Part shown: positions 50,829-60,587 of the stretch, in pieces | Numbering within the stretch: the stretch's first letter is position 1 | Layout of the letters: each line of letters begins with the position of its first letter | From: Larkinella sp. C7 | Lineage (GTDB): Bacteria; Bacteroidota; Bacteroidia; Cytophagales; Spirosomataceae | Length of the DNA stretch: 64,000 bases | NCBI RefSeq assembly: GCF_006149005.1 | Contig: NZ_VBSL01000001.1 | Coordinates: 682,001 to 746,000, forward strand | Direction of reading: 5' to 3' | Notes under the pieces: generated by a model | Database searches by the model: none | Seen by the model: the letters and a program-made list of their open reading frames with translations, nothing else | What the model was told of the DNA's origin: nothing | Translations under genes and position numbers: made by a program

Positions 50829-52493
50829 CTACAATTTCCCCGTCGAACCATCCGGTTTGACATAGATGAAATCAGCGTTGATGGGCGCGCCAAAATAGTT
50901 GATTTTCAGTGCGTCCAGGCGTTTCTTATGAACGTCCAGCCGCTGCTTGAAACTGTCGATGTTCCTGCGTTCTTTGGGCGTCCAGCCAATTTCGGCCATT
51001 GCAATTCCGCGGGGAAACAGCATGTATTCGAGGTGCTCCGGGGTTTTGATGTATTCCGTCCAGAGGTTGGCCTGAACGCCGATGATGTGCTTTTGCTCCT
51101 CTGCCGATAAACTGTCGGGCATGGGTTCATAGGAATACGTTTTTTCCAGGGGCAGCATTCCGCCAATGGAGACGGGCTGCGACACCGTTTTGGGGTCGGC
51201 CTGGTAATAATCCAGGTAGAAAAACGTGGTGGGCGTCATGATCGCATCATGTCCCTGCCGGGCGGCCGCAATACCGCCATCGACACCCCGCCAGCTCATC
51301 ACCGTCGCGTTGGGCGACAAACCGCCTTCCAGAATTTCGTCCCAGCCGATCATCTTGCGCCCTTTTGACGTGATGAATTTGTCGATGCGTCCGATGAAGT
51401 AGCTTTGCAGTTCGTGCTCGTCTTTCAGCCCCAGTTTTTTGATCAGATCCTGGCAAAACCGGCTTTCGATCCACTGTTTTTTCGGACACTCATCTCCGCC
51501 GATGTGGATATAGGGACTTGGAAACAAAGCGATCACCTCGGTCAGCACATCCTCCAGAAACTGAAAGGTTTCCTCACGCGGGAACAGCACATCGTCGTGG
51601 ACGCCCCAACGACCCGTTACCGGCACAATTTTGTCAGGATTACTCCCCAACTGCGGATAAGCCGCCAGCACCGCCATCGAGTGACCCGGCATTTCGATTT
51701 CCGGGATTACCGTAATGAACCGTTCCTGCGCGTACTTGATGACATCACGGATTTCGTCCTGCGTGTAAAAACCGCCGTAGGGTGTTTTGTCAAATTTGTT
51801 GTTCCGGTAATGCCCCAGCATGGTTTCTTTCCGGACCGAGCCGATTTCGGTCAGTTTGGGGTATTTTTTGATCTCAATCCGCCAACCCTGGTCTTCGGTC
51901 AGGTGCCAGTGGAACGTGTTAAGTTTATGAAGCGCAATTTCATCAATGAATTTCTTCACCGCCGGAACCGGGTAAAAATGACGCCCCACATCCAGCATCA
52001 CGCCCCGATAGCCAAAGCGTGGCTGGTCTTCGATGCGACAGCACGGCACGGACCAATCGACGCCCGAAGCCACGGTGGTGCCAAACACCTCGGCGGGCAT
52101 CAGTTGCAGCAGCGACTGCATCCCGTAGAAAAAACCGTTGGGTTGCTGCGCGGTTAGCGTAATGCGTTTGGGCGATACGGTCAGGAAATACCCTTCGCTG
52201 CCCAGTTTGGGATTCTGTTCGGTTACAAAAACGATAGTCCCGCCTTGGCCGGTTTTGATCTTCGGCGTCCGACCGGTGGTTTTGGCAAGCTGACCGGCTA
52301 ACATCCCGGCCACCCGGCGCACCTCCGCGTTGTCGGTGCCGATGCTAATGACGACTTCGTTCGGGAGTTTGCAATTTCCTTTCTGCTCATCGAGCCGAAC
52401 GGGTTGTGGAACCAGGGCATACCGGCTCGTCTGCGCTTCGGAAACCCGAATTGTCAGACAAATAACTACTATATAGAGAAACAGTTTTTTCAT
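50829..52493 (-). CDS. Beta-N-acetylhexosaminidase (GH20)
   Basis: A 554-residue glycosidase that releases terminal GlcNAc or GalNAc. A signal peptide is followed by a GH20b-like N-terminal domain and a TIM-barrel. Catalytic Asp334 and Glu335 lie in HIGGDECPKKQWIES. The RYGYRGVMLDVGRHFYP-type segment (RFGYRGVMLDVGRHFYPV) opens the barrel. It ends about 17 bp after the start of no other gene; upstream is a ROK regulator gene on the same strand, 16 bp away, suggesting co-regulation by aminosugars. It is outside the SusCD loci. Confidence 0.93.
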   Translation of the reverse strand: MKKLFLYIVVICLTIRVSEAQTSRYALVPQPVRLDEQKGNCKLPNEVVISIGTDNAEVRRVAGMLAGQLAKTTGRTPKIKTGQGGTIVFVTEQNPKLGSEGYFLTVSPKRITLTAQQPNGFFYGMQSLLQLMPAEVFGTTVASGVDWSVPCCRIEDQPRFGYRGVMLDVGRHFYPVPAVKKFIDEIALHKLNTFHWHLTEDQGWRIEIKKYPKLTEIGSVRKETMLGHYRNNKFDKTPYGGFYTQDEIRDVIKYAQERFITVIPEIEMPGHSMAVLAAYPQLGSNPDKIVPVTGRWGVHDDVLFPREETFQFLEDVLTEVIALFPSPYIHIGGDECPKKQWIESRFCQDLIKKLGLKDEHELQSYFIGRIDKFITSKGRKMIGWDEILEGGLSPNATVMSWRGVDGGIAAARQGHDAIMTPTTFFYLDYYQADPKTVSQPVSIGGMLPLEKTYSYEPMPDSLSAEEQKHIIGVQANLWTEYIKTPEHLEYMLFPRGIAMAEIGWTPKERRNIDSFKQRLDVHKKRLDALKINYFGAPINADFIYVKPDGSTGKL

Positions 52494-52509
52494 TCAATAC
52501 GCGGATTTA

Positions 52510-53721
52510 TCAAGGAATTTCTTCGTGTTCCAGTAAACTCTGCACAACGTAAGCCTGCGTGCCGTAGAGTTTTGCCATTTCACCCAGCCGGGACACCGTG
52601 ATTACTAGCTTGTTGCGAAAATCTGCCAGACAATACTTGTCGATGGCCTGCTCGATGGGACGGGTAATGAGTCGTTCCGCTTTGGCTACGACCCCGTTGA
52701 CAATGATCAGCTCAGGGTTGAATAAATGAACAGCAATGGAAAGTCCTTTGCCCAGTTCACCGCCCACTTCGTTGAGCAGATCGATGGCCAGTTCGTCGCC
52801 CGCTTTGGCTTTGTCGATCACCAGCTCGACGTCGATGTCTTCAAAGTTTTCTTCGGCCAGTTTCGAAACGCGTCCTTCCCGCAAACCGGCTTTCACCCGG
52901 CGCACCAGCGAGGAGGCCGAGGTCAGCGTGTCGAGGCAACCCACTTTGCCGCACGAGCACAATTCGCCGTCGGCCTGGAGTTGGATATGCCCTAATTCGC
53001 CCGCAAAACCAGCCAGGCCCTGCAAAATTTCACCGTTGTTGATCACGCCCAGACCCACACCCCAGTCGATGTTGATGGACAAAACATGGTTTTTCCCCTT
53101 TGCCAGCCCGAAGCGGTGTTCGCCCAGAATGGTCGCCTTGGTATCGTTGATGAGGTAAACCGGCGAATCGAAATAATGGGCCAGCAACTGCTGCAACGAC
53201 TGCTCCGGCCGATTCAGTTTTTTGTAGGTGTAATTGATCCCGGTTCGGGGGTCGACCAGGCCGGGCAGGGCGCAACCGACGCCGATGATGTTCAGGTTGT
53301 GTTCCTGAATCCGGTGCGAGATTTCCTCCAGCGGCCCTTTCAGCGATTCCAGAAAAGCCACGGAGTCCTCTAAACGCAGGTTGACATCCAGGCGGTTGAG
53401 TACGCGATTGGTCAGATCGAACACCACCAGTTTGACATCGTGAACGCTGATGTCGACCACAACAATTGCCTGATTTCCGGGCCGCAGTCCAAACAGAGCC
53501 GGTTTTCGCCCGTATTGAGCCGCACCGGTTCCGATTTCCTGCACCCAGTGTTCAGTCGCCAGTTCGTCGATCAGCATCGTGACGGAAGGAACACTGGCGT
53601 GCAACGCCTTGGCCAACTGAGCCAGCGTCCGCGAACCCAGCCGGTACATCTCTTTCAGGATACCGCGCTTTAAACGACTTTTTTTCTTATCGACAATGGA
53701 TACCGTATAGTTTGCCTCCAT
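52510..53721 (-). CDS. ROK-family transcriptional regulator
   Basis: A 403-residue NagC/Mlc-like repressor. The N-terminal winged helix (GSRTLAQLAKALHASVPSVT) is followed by a ROK sugar-binding domain with GVGCALPGLVDPRTGINYTY, INDTKATILGEHRFG, the zinc-type motif CSCGKVGCLDTLTS and a C-terminal helical region. In regulators the ligand is commonly a sugar or sugar phosphate. The gene precedes the hexosaminidase gene by 16 bp on the same strand, so it may autoregulate and control GH20. An AT-rich gap (53722-53941) lies upstream. Confidence 0.9.
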   Translation of the reverse strand: MEANYTVSIVDKKKSRLKRGILKEMYRLGSRTLAQLAKALHASVPSVTMLIDELATEHWVQEIGTGAAQYGRKPALFGLRPGNQAIVVVDISVHDVKLVVFDLTNRVLNRLDVNLRLEDSVAFLESLKGPLEEISHRIQEHNLNIIGVGCALPGLVDPRTGINYTYKKLNRPEQSLQQLLAHYFDSPVYLINDTKATILGEHRFGLAKGKNHVLSINIDWGVGLGVINNGEILQGLAGFAGELGHIQLQADGELCSCGKVGCLDTLTSASSLVRRVKAGLREGRVSKLAEENFEDIDVELVIDKAKAGDELAIDLLNEVGGELGKGLSIAVHLFNPELIIVNGVVAKAERLITRPIEQAIDKYCLADFRNKLVITVSRLGEMAKLYGTQAYVVQSLLEHEEIP

Positions 53722-53941
53722 AAATACAATACTCTATTAAAACCTCTACGAGATGAAAAGCGATGAAATATAAGAATGATATTTTTAAAATAATTTATTA
53801 ATAGAACGATTTTATTAAATTATTTACAAAACAGCAGTAATTGGCTTTAAACAATCCTACAATTCCATCAAATCAGGCTCGATTTATACTAAAGCGAAAG
53901 CAAACGCGAAATTTACTTATGGTCAGCGCATTGGCCCTAAA

Positions 53942-54988
53942 CTACTTTTCGGCTGTCCTGAGTACCGTTTTCGGTTCGTCCATCCAGGTCCGGATAATCT
54001 GGGTAAGCGGTTTGGTTTCGATCAGAAAACCGTCGTGACCATACAGGGAATCGATTTCTTCGTAGCGGGCATCCGGAATATGGCGGGCCAGAATCTTTTG
54101 TTCGATGGGTGGAAAGAGGATGTCGGATTTGATGCCGACGGCCAGGGTTCGCGACACAACCTGCTCGAGTGCCAGGCTGATGCTGCCCCGGTTTCGGCCG
54201 ACATTGTGCGAATCCATGATTTTCGACAAAATCCAGTAGGTGTACGCATTGAAGCGATTGGCCAATTTTTCGCCCTGGTACTGCTGATAAGTAGACGCTT
54301 TGTAGTGGTCGAGTTGCTCGTTGTTGTCGAGTGCCTGCGTGAAACCGTAGGTGTCATAATTGCGGTAGGACAACATGGCCACGGCCCGGGCGGCTTTCAG
54401 GCCCGTTCGGCCGGCATTGTCGTGGCTTTCGCTCCAGGTGGGGTCGGTGCTGATGGCCATCCGCTGGGCTTCGTTGAAGGCAATGCCCCAGGGCGACATC
54501 ACGGCGTTGGAAGCAATCAGGATGAGGTTTTGAATCACCTCCGGCTGTTGAATGGCCCATTCCAGCGCCTGTTGCCCGCCGAGCGACCCGCCAATACAGG
54601 TTTGAATCTGTTCAATTCCCAGCTCCTGCCGGAGCAGGTCCAGCGCTTTGACAATGTCGTGGATGGTAATCAGCGGAAACGTGTGGTAAAACGGTTTCCC
54701 GGTTTGCGGATTGACCGACAGCGGCCCGGTTGAGCCGTAGCAGGAGCCCAGCACGTTGGCACATACGATAAACTGATGCGCCGGATCGTAAAATTTACCC
54801 GGCCCGATCATGCCCTCCCACCACTCACCGGGATCGGCACTCCCCGTGAGGGCATGGCAAATCCAGACGACATTTGAACGGTCACTATTTAGCGTTCCAC
54901 GCGTCGTATACGCCAGCCGGAAGCCCGGCAGAGCCGCACCCGACTCTAAAGCGAAGGTGTATTTGTAGTCAAAAAACCGGGTTTCCAA
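53942..54988 (-). CDS. metX: Homoserine O-acetyltransferase
   Basis: A 348-residue alpha/beta-hydrolase-fold enzyme that acetylates homoserine from acetyl-CoA, the first committed step of methionine synthesis. The nucleophile Ser135 lies in GGSLGGQQALEW; the Asp/His part of the triad is in SLYGHDGFLIE near the C-terminus. The start must be the TTG at 54986-54988: an in-frame TGA lies six codons upstream and the next Met is at residue 60, past conserved sequence. It lies downstream of metY on the same strand, across a 120-bp gap with an imperfect hairpin. The operon is preceded by a SAM riboswitch. Confidence 0.93.
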   Translation of the reverse strand: METRFFDYKYTFALESGAALPGFRLAYTTRGTLNSDRSNVVWICHALTGSADPGEWWEGMIGPGKFYDPAHQFIVCANVLGSCYGSTGPLSVNPQTGKPFYHTFPLITIHDIVKALDLLRQELGIEQIQTCIGGSLGGQQALEWAIQQPEVIQNLILIASNAVMSPWGIAFNEAQRMAISTDPTWSESHDNAGRTGLKAARAVAMLSYRNYDTYGFTQALDNNEQLDHYKASTYQQYQGEKLANRFNAYTYWILSKIMDSHNVGRNRGSISLALEQVVSRTLAVGIKSDILFPPIEQKILARHIPDARYEEIDSLYGHDGFLIETKPLTQIIRTWMDEPKTVLRTAEK

Positions 54989-55014
54989 TCGAAAAAAGAA
55001 TTGTCAGTTTACAG

Positions 55015-55103
55015 AATACGGCTTTCGGTATACGGTTTACGGTAGCTGACACCTTAGGCTATATGCGTCAGCACCGAAAACCATATACCGAAAACCGTAA
55101 ACT
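55015..55103 (-). repeat. Imperfect hairpin in the metY-metX gap
   Basis: The arms begin AGTTTAC and share GGTATA(C/T)GGTTT(A/T)CGGT, with several mismatches. The inner stem GCTGAC/GTCAGC is perfect. The outer right arm ends 6 bp from the metY stop, repeating the layout of the other intergenic hairpins. Confidence 0.6.
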
Positions 55104-55108
55104 AAATA

Positions 55109-56425
<1,317 letters not shown>

Positions 56426-56472
56426 TTATAGAGTTGAGGATTGGTAAAGCGAGATGATGAATCGACGCGCCA

Positions 56473-56496
56473 GCCGGGACGTTGGAACGTCCCGGC
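56473..56496 (-). repeat. GC-rich hairpin in the metY leader
   Basis: GCCGGGACGTT (56473-56483) pairs with AACGTCCCGGC (56486-56496). It stands about 60 bp before the metY ATG, between the riboswitch and the gene. No T-run follows, so a role as terminator of the expression platform is uncertain. Confidence 0.6.
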
Positions 56497-56663
56497 GCCG
56501 GGTCGCCGGAGTGATGGAGTTGTTGAATGGCGGAGACGAATCTACGGCGCATTCCGTCAACCCACAGCCGATAGCCTCTCCCGGTTGTCGGTATCGTCGG
56601 TGTGTGTGAAATTAGTAGCCCGCCGGGGGCATACAGCATCGGATGTTGGTCATGTGTCTGATC

Positions 56664-56780
56664 GATTTATATCTCCTATCGGATGGCCGAAGCGATCCGT
56701 AGGCGGGATGTAGCACCTTGCCGCGCGGCAGGTTGCCAGAGGTTCACCGAGCCCGGTCTCTTGCCTCTTCTTTATAAATC
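56664..56780 (-). promoter_or_regulatory. SAM-I (S-box) riboswitch
   Basis: On the minus strand this 117-nt segment carries the S-box core. P1 is GATTTATA (56780-56773) paired with TATAAATC (56671-56664). Then follow GAGACCGGGCTCGGTGAACC, the GGCAACC motif (56737-56731), a GC-rich P3 hairpin (TGCCGCGCGGCA) and AAGGTGCTA (56719-56711). The order of these motifs matches the SAM-I class known in bacterial methionine genes. It should sense S-adenosylmethionine and repress metY-metX. The leader from here to metY is about 250 nt. Confidence 0.88.
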
Positions 56781-56802
56781 AAGCGCAGCAGGAAGTCTGC
56801 TG

Positions 56803-56810
56803 CAAAGATT
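56803..56810 (-). promoter_or_regulatory. Weak -7-like box before the riboswitch
   Basis: The minus strand reads AATCTTTG, seven of eight to TAnnTTTG, about 25 bp before the riboswitch P1. A TTTC lies 21 bp upstream, a partial -33 match. Support is weak. Confidence 0.35.
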
Positions 56811-56937
56811 CGATGGCGTTCGAATCGTGTGGAAACTTGATTTGAGCCGCAAGTATAGCGAACGAAGCCCGATGCTGCAAATTTTTTGGTCAGAAACCGG
56901 TCGGACAGGACTTCGATGCGGTGGATACGCCCAACAA

Positions 56938-56983
56938 AAAACCTCTCATTTTGCAGTCGAACGACCACAAAATGAGAGGTTTT
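56938..56983 (-). terminator. Intrinsic terminator after the Gfo/Idh gene
   Basis: On the minus strand AAAACCTCTCATTTTG (56983-56968) pairs perfectly with CAAAATGAGAGGTTTT (56953-56938), a 16-bp stem with a 14-nt loop, ending in a T-run. It lies about 50 bp downstream of the gene stop at 57034. Confidence 0.88.
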
Positions 56984-57033
56984 ACTGATCTGGCGTTGCC
57001 CGAAAATTCCGGAACGTCGCCGAGGGTAATTAA

Positions 57034-58512
57034 CTAGGTCGTCAGCTTCCAGCCATCGCGGTATTGCCGCGAAACAAACTGGTTGGCATCGTCGAAGTTG
57101 GTAATTTTCATGTTCTTGCCATCCCACATCAGGCGTTGGCGACCGGGGTAGTTAAAGCCCTTGCCATCGGCTTTTGGCGTCCGGAGCATGTAGCTACGAA
57201 TGGCCAGGTTACCCATCAGAACGGATTCGGTCAGCGGGCCGGAGAAGTCGAACGAAGACGTCAAGGCTTTGTGTTCCTTGCTGTTAAAACCGGCTTTACA
57301 GGCTTCGGTCCACAGAATCTGGTGACCGTTTTCGGGCCACGGTTTTCCGTCGACCGGTTTGGGCTTCGGAGCCGCTTCCATTTTCTGTCCGTCTTTGGTA
57401 TACAATTTCGGATCATCGCCGTACATGCCGCAGGCAATCAGACCTTTGTCGCCCACCATGAACATGCCGTTTTCGCCCCCTTCCGGATAGGCTTCACCCG
57501 CAGGCAAAAAGTCGGGACGGAACGGACGAATACCGCCATCGGCCCAGATCAGTTTCACATCGGATTTATTTTTAGCCGAAGCCGGGAATTTCAGTTCCAC
57601 GTGCGACGCTGGCGGACAGCCTTCGGGGTTGTATTCCGGCGTCCAGTCTTTCAGGAATACCGAGCTGATGCTGGTTTCCACTTCGGTGGGGTAGCCCAGT
57701 CCCAGTACGCGGAACGGAATATCCATGATGTGGCAACCGATATCGCCGAGTGCGCCTGCACCGAAGTTCCACCAGCCGCGCCATTTGAACGGGTGATAGG
57801 CGGGCGTGTAGCCCACTTTCTGGGCAGGTCCCAGCCACAGATCCCAGTCCAGATCGACCGGCGTGTTTTCGGCCGCCTGCGGCACCGGAATACCCTGCGG
57901 CCACACGGGGCGGTTGGTCCAGATCTGAATGGTGTGTACTTTTCCGATCAGGCCTTTGTCAAACCAGTCCACCATCTGCTTCTGCTGCGGGTTCGATGAG
58001 CCCTGGTTTCCCATCTGCGTCACCACCTTGTATTTACGGGCGGCTTCGGTCAGCATCCGGGCTTCGTAAATGTTGTGCGTCAACGGTTTTTGCACGTACA
58101 CGTGCTTGCCCCGCTGCATGGCGGCCATCGCCACGACGGCGTGTGTATGGTCGGCGGTCGAAACCGTAACGGCATCAATGTTCTTTCCTTCTTTCTCGAG
58201 CATTTCACGGAAGTCCTTGTAGCGCTTGGCGTTCGCGTGCTTCGTAAAATTCTCTTTCACACGGGGGAGACCCCAGTCCACGTCACAGAGGGCTACGACG
58301 TTGTTGGCTCCGTTGTTGAACGAGTTGTTGATGTCACTGGACCCTTTCCCACCAAAGCCGACAGCGGCCAGGTTAAGTTTATCGCTGGGCGCAATGAAGC
58401 CCGGCCCACCCAGAACGTGGCGCGGCACGATAAAGAAACTACCAGCAGCTAATGCCCCGGCCTGAATGAACTTGCGACGCGATGTCTGCGACGGTTTTTC
58501 AGAAGATTGCAT
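57034..58512 (-). CDS. Gfo/Idh/MocA-family oxidoreductase, Tat-exported
   Basis: A 492-residue NAD(P)-dependent oxidoreductase-like protein with a twin-arginine signal (QTSRRKFIQAGALAAGSFF). The Rossmann part contains LNLAAVGFGGKGSSDINN (GxGGKG) and AVTVSTADHTHAVVAMAAMQ, and the family EKP-like site is YVQKPLTHN with the catalytic Lys. The C-terminal domain covers PYRPDFLPAGEAYP-like segments (FRPDFLPAGEAYPEGGEN). Many Bacteroidota have such exported members with unknown sugar-derived substrates. It is terminated by the hairpin at 56938-56983. Confidence 0.92.
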   Translation of the reverse strand: MQSSEKPSQTSRRKFIQAGALAAGSFFIVPRHVLGGPGFIAPSDKLNLAAVGFGGKGSSDINNSFNNGANNVVALCDVDWGLPRVKENFTKHANAKRYKDFREMLEKEGKNIDAVTVSTADHTHAVVAMAAMQRGKHVYVQKPLTHNIYEARMLTEAARKYKVVTQMGNQGSSNPQQKQMVDWFDKGLIGKVHTIQIWTNRPVWPQGIPVPQAAENTPVDLDWDLWLGPAQKVGYTPAYHPFKWRGWWNFGAGALGDIGCHIMDIPFRVLGLGYPTEVETSISSVFLKDWTPEYNPEGCPPASHVELKFPASAKNKSDVKLIWADGGIRPFRPDFLPAGEAYPEGGENGMFMVGDKGLIACGMYGDDPKLYTKDGQKMEAAPKPKPVDGKPWPENGHQILWTEACKAGFNSKEHKALTSSFDFSGPLTESVLMGNLAIRSYMLRTPKADGKGFNYPGRQRLMWDGKNMKITNFDDANQFVSRQYRDGWKLTT

Positions 58513-58625
58513 AAATCAGATAAGGACTATAGGTAAATCAATACAAATAAAGCTCAAATTAAGGAAGATATACCAATCGGGAAGCGAAAAAATGGTTAAA
58601 GAAAATGAGATGGTTGGATGGTGTT

Positions 58626-58709
58626 AATGGTTAAGGATGGTTGGATGGTTAAGAATGGCTGAATAGCTCGTGGAGACCATCCCTAACCATCCAACCATCC
58701 TTAACCATT
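58626..58709. repeat. Perfect 26-bp inverted repeat in a divergent gap
   Basis: 58626-58651 and 58684-58709 are exact reverse complements over 26 bp with a 32-nt loop. The arms repeat ATGGTTAAGGATGGTTGG words. Unlike the others it lies between divergent genes, so it cannot be a terminator for either. Confidence 0.85.
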
Positions 58710-58776
58710 CAGCCATCCACTTTCCGTAGTTAAAATTTTTTCCGGGATTGCCGGGCCATTCCTTCGGGTGGTTCGT

Positions 58777-58784
58777 TACCTTTG
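58777..58784 (+). promoter_or_regulatory. -7 box for the DUF721 gene
   Basis: TACCTTTG matches TAnnTTTG, 19 bp before the ATG at 58804. A TTG occurs 26 bp upstream, a looser spacing than the usual -33 element. Confidence 0.6.
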
Positions 58785-58803
58785 TGTTAAGACACCGTTT
58801 CGT

Positions 58804-59130
58804 ATGGCCCAATATTATCGTTTTGACAAAGACAATGCTTCCCGGCGAGCCGGAACGGTTGCCCTGAAGGATGCGATCGGGCAAATGCTGAAATCGTATC
58901 AACTCCAAACCCGGTTCAACGAAACGTATCTGGAAGCTTTTTGGGAGAAGATGATGGGCAAAGCGATCGCTTCCCGCACCAACCGGCTTTACGTCAAGGA
59001 TCGCAAGCTACACATCGAAATCAACTCCGCTCCACTGCGCAGCGAACTGGTGATTGCCAAACAGAAAATGATTCAGCTCATCAACCGTGAAATGGGTGCG
59101 GATGTGCTGGAGGATGTCATTTTTATCTAA
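58804..59130 (+). CDS. DUF721 domain protein
   Basis: A protein of about 108 residues. The start MAQYYRFDKD at 58804 is preferred over the upstream frame start at 58768, given the -7 box at 58777. The DUF721 core is IGQMLKSYQLQTRFNETYLE, then FWEKMMGKAIASRTNRLYVK and LHIEINSAPLRSELVIAKQK. DUF721 proteins are common beside DNA replication or repair genes, such as recF in other bacteria, and may bind nucleic acid; here the context is an LD-carboxypeptidase. The function is unknown. Its stop is 6 bp before the next start. Confidence 0.88.
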   Translation: MAQYYRFDKDNASRRAGTVALKDAIGQMLKSYQLQTRFNETYLEAFWEKMMGKAIASRTNRLYVKDRKLHIEINSAPLRSELVIAKQKMIQLINREMGADVLEDVIFI

Positions 59131-59136
59131 TTCACT

Positions 59137-60042
59137 TTGATACGACCCCCTTTTTTAGAACCCGGTCAGCGGGTGGGCGTGTTGGCTATGGCCAGCCGTC
59201 TGGACTATGAAACGCTCGAACCGGCCTTCCACATCCTGCGCAATCAATGGCAGTTGGAAGTGGTAGAAGGCGAATCACTCCGGAGCAGTTATTTTCAGTT
59301 TGCGGGCGACGACGCCCTGCGCACCCGCGACCTGCAACAGATGCTCGATGACCCCGGCATCCGGGCGATTTTCTCCGCCCGCGGGGGCTACGGCAGCTAC
59401 CGCATCCTCGACCGGCTTGACTTCACGCAATTTCTGAAAAATCCGAAATGGATCATTGGTTTCAGTGATATTACGGTTGTACACTGCCACTTGCAAAGGA
59501 TGGGCATCCAGAGTTTACACGCCATTATGCCCAAATTATTTGGCGGTGAAGGCGTTACGGATTCCATCGAAACACTGCGGCAATGCCTTTTTGGTGAATC
59601 CCCTGCGCCCTATACCAGCCCCGCCCACCTTCTCAACCGCCCCGGAACAGCCACAGGCCCGCTGGTTGGCGGCAACCTGACGATGCTCATGCACATTCTG
59701 GGGACGCCATCCGACATCGACCTGACCGGCAAACTCCTGTTCATCGAAGACATCGACGAAACGCTTTTCTCCACCGACCGCATGATGATTCAGCTCCGGC
59801 GCTCCGGCCGGCTGGCCAATCTCGCGGGTTTGCTGGTGGGGCAGTTTACGGACATGCGCATCAACGAGTCGTCGCCCTTCGGAAAAACCGCCAACGAAAT
59901 CATTGCCGAGCAGGTAGCCGGGTATAACTACCCGGTTTGCTTCGATTTTCCGGTCGGCCATGTGGCCCGCAATCTGGCCATGCCGATTGGAAAAACCGCA
60001 GCGCTGGTGGTGAATGAAGAAGGAGGGCGATTGCAGTTTTAA
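59137..60042 (+). CDS. LD-carboxypeptidase (S66 family)
   Basis: A 301-residue LdcA-type peptidase that removes the terminal D-Ala from murein tetrapeptide in the cytoplasm during recycling. The start is the TTG at 59137, which gives MIRPPFLEPGQRVGV, the typical N-terminus. The catalytic Ser lies in IIGFSDITVV, the Glu in LFIEDIDETLFS, and the His in FPVGHVARNLAMPIG. The ARGGYGSYRILD motif precedes it. Length is normal. It forms an operon with the DUF721 gene. Confidence 0.93.
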   Translation: MIRPPFLEPGQRVGVLAMASRLDYETLEPAFHILRNQWQLEVVEGESLRSSYFQFAGDDALRTRDLQQMLDDPGIRAIFSARGGYGSYRILDRLDFTQFLKNPKWIIGFSDITVVHCHLQRMGIQSLHAIMPKLFGGEGVTDSIETLRQCLFGESPAPYTSPAHLLNRPGTATGPLVGGNLTMLMHILGTPSDIDLTGKLLFIEDIDETLFSTDRMMIQLRRSGRLANLAGLLVGQFTDMRINESSPFGKTANEIIAEQVAGYNYPVCFDFPVGHVARNLAMPIGKTAALVVNEEGGRLQF

Positions 60043-60052
60043 GGGAAATAAT

Positions 60053-60559
60053 AAATGTAAAATGATAAATATTAAATGAAAAAGTGACTGGTAAAGGAGG
60101 CCGCCGTCTAACGGTTCATGCAACTACATGGAAAATGGCCAATGACGAATGATAAAATAGGTGAACAAAAGACGCGGCAGTATGATCTCGAAGAACGACT
60201 TATTGATTTTGCCGTACTGGTCATTGAAACCGTTAACCGAATCCCGCCCACAAAAGCAGGGAATCATTTAGGCGGGCAACTTATTCGATCGGGTACTGCA
60301 CCAGCCCTGCATTACGGCGAAGCTCAGGGAGCGGAGTCTCGAAAAGATTTCATTCACAAAATGAAGGGTGCCCTGAAAGAGCTTCGAGAGTCGCAGATCA
60401 ACCTTAAAATCCTCAAAAAAACGCAGCACCTTACTTCTGCCGATGAAAAAACCACCCAGGAATGCCGGGAACTGGTCCAAATCTTCACGCGAAGCATTGA
60501 AACCGCTGAACGCAATCTAGCTCAGAAGTAGCCACTTTTACATTCATCATTTTACATTT
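60053..60559. repeat. Inverted repeat flanking the four-helix-bundle gene
   Basis: 60053-60070 (AAATGTAAAATGATAAAT) is complementary to 60542-60559 at 17 of 18 positions. The arms enclose the IVP-like gene. The AAATGTAAAATGAT word also forms the arms at 46845-46930. Confidence 0.7.
60142..60531 (+). CDS. Four-helix bundle protein (23S rRNA intervening-protein-like)
   Basis: A protein of about 129 residues, predicted to be all-helical. The start at 60142 (MTNDKIGEQK) is preferred over 60118, though either is possible. The family segments are LEERLIDFAVLVIETVNRIP, GGQLIRSGTAPALHYGEAQG and the C-terminal ESRKDFIHKMKGALKELRES. Homologues occur inside 23S rRNA intervening sequences, or as solo genes in Bacteroidota, where they are dispersed between unrelated genes. 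The function is unknown. Inverted repeats on both sides suggest it travelled or was captured as a unit. Confidence 0.85.
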   Translation: MTNDKIGEQKTRQYDLEERLIDFAVLVIETVNRIPPTKAGNHLGGQLIRSGTAPALHYGEAQGAESRKDFIHKMKGALKELRESQINLKILKKTQHLTSADEKTTQECRELVQIFTRSIETAERNLAQK

Positions 60560-60587
60560 TTCATTTATAATTCATTCTTTTTCTTTC

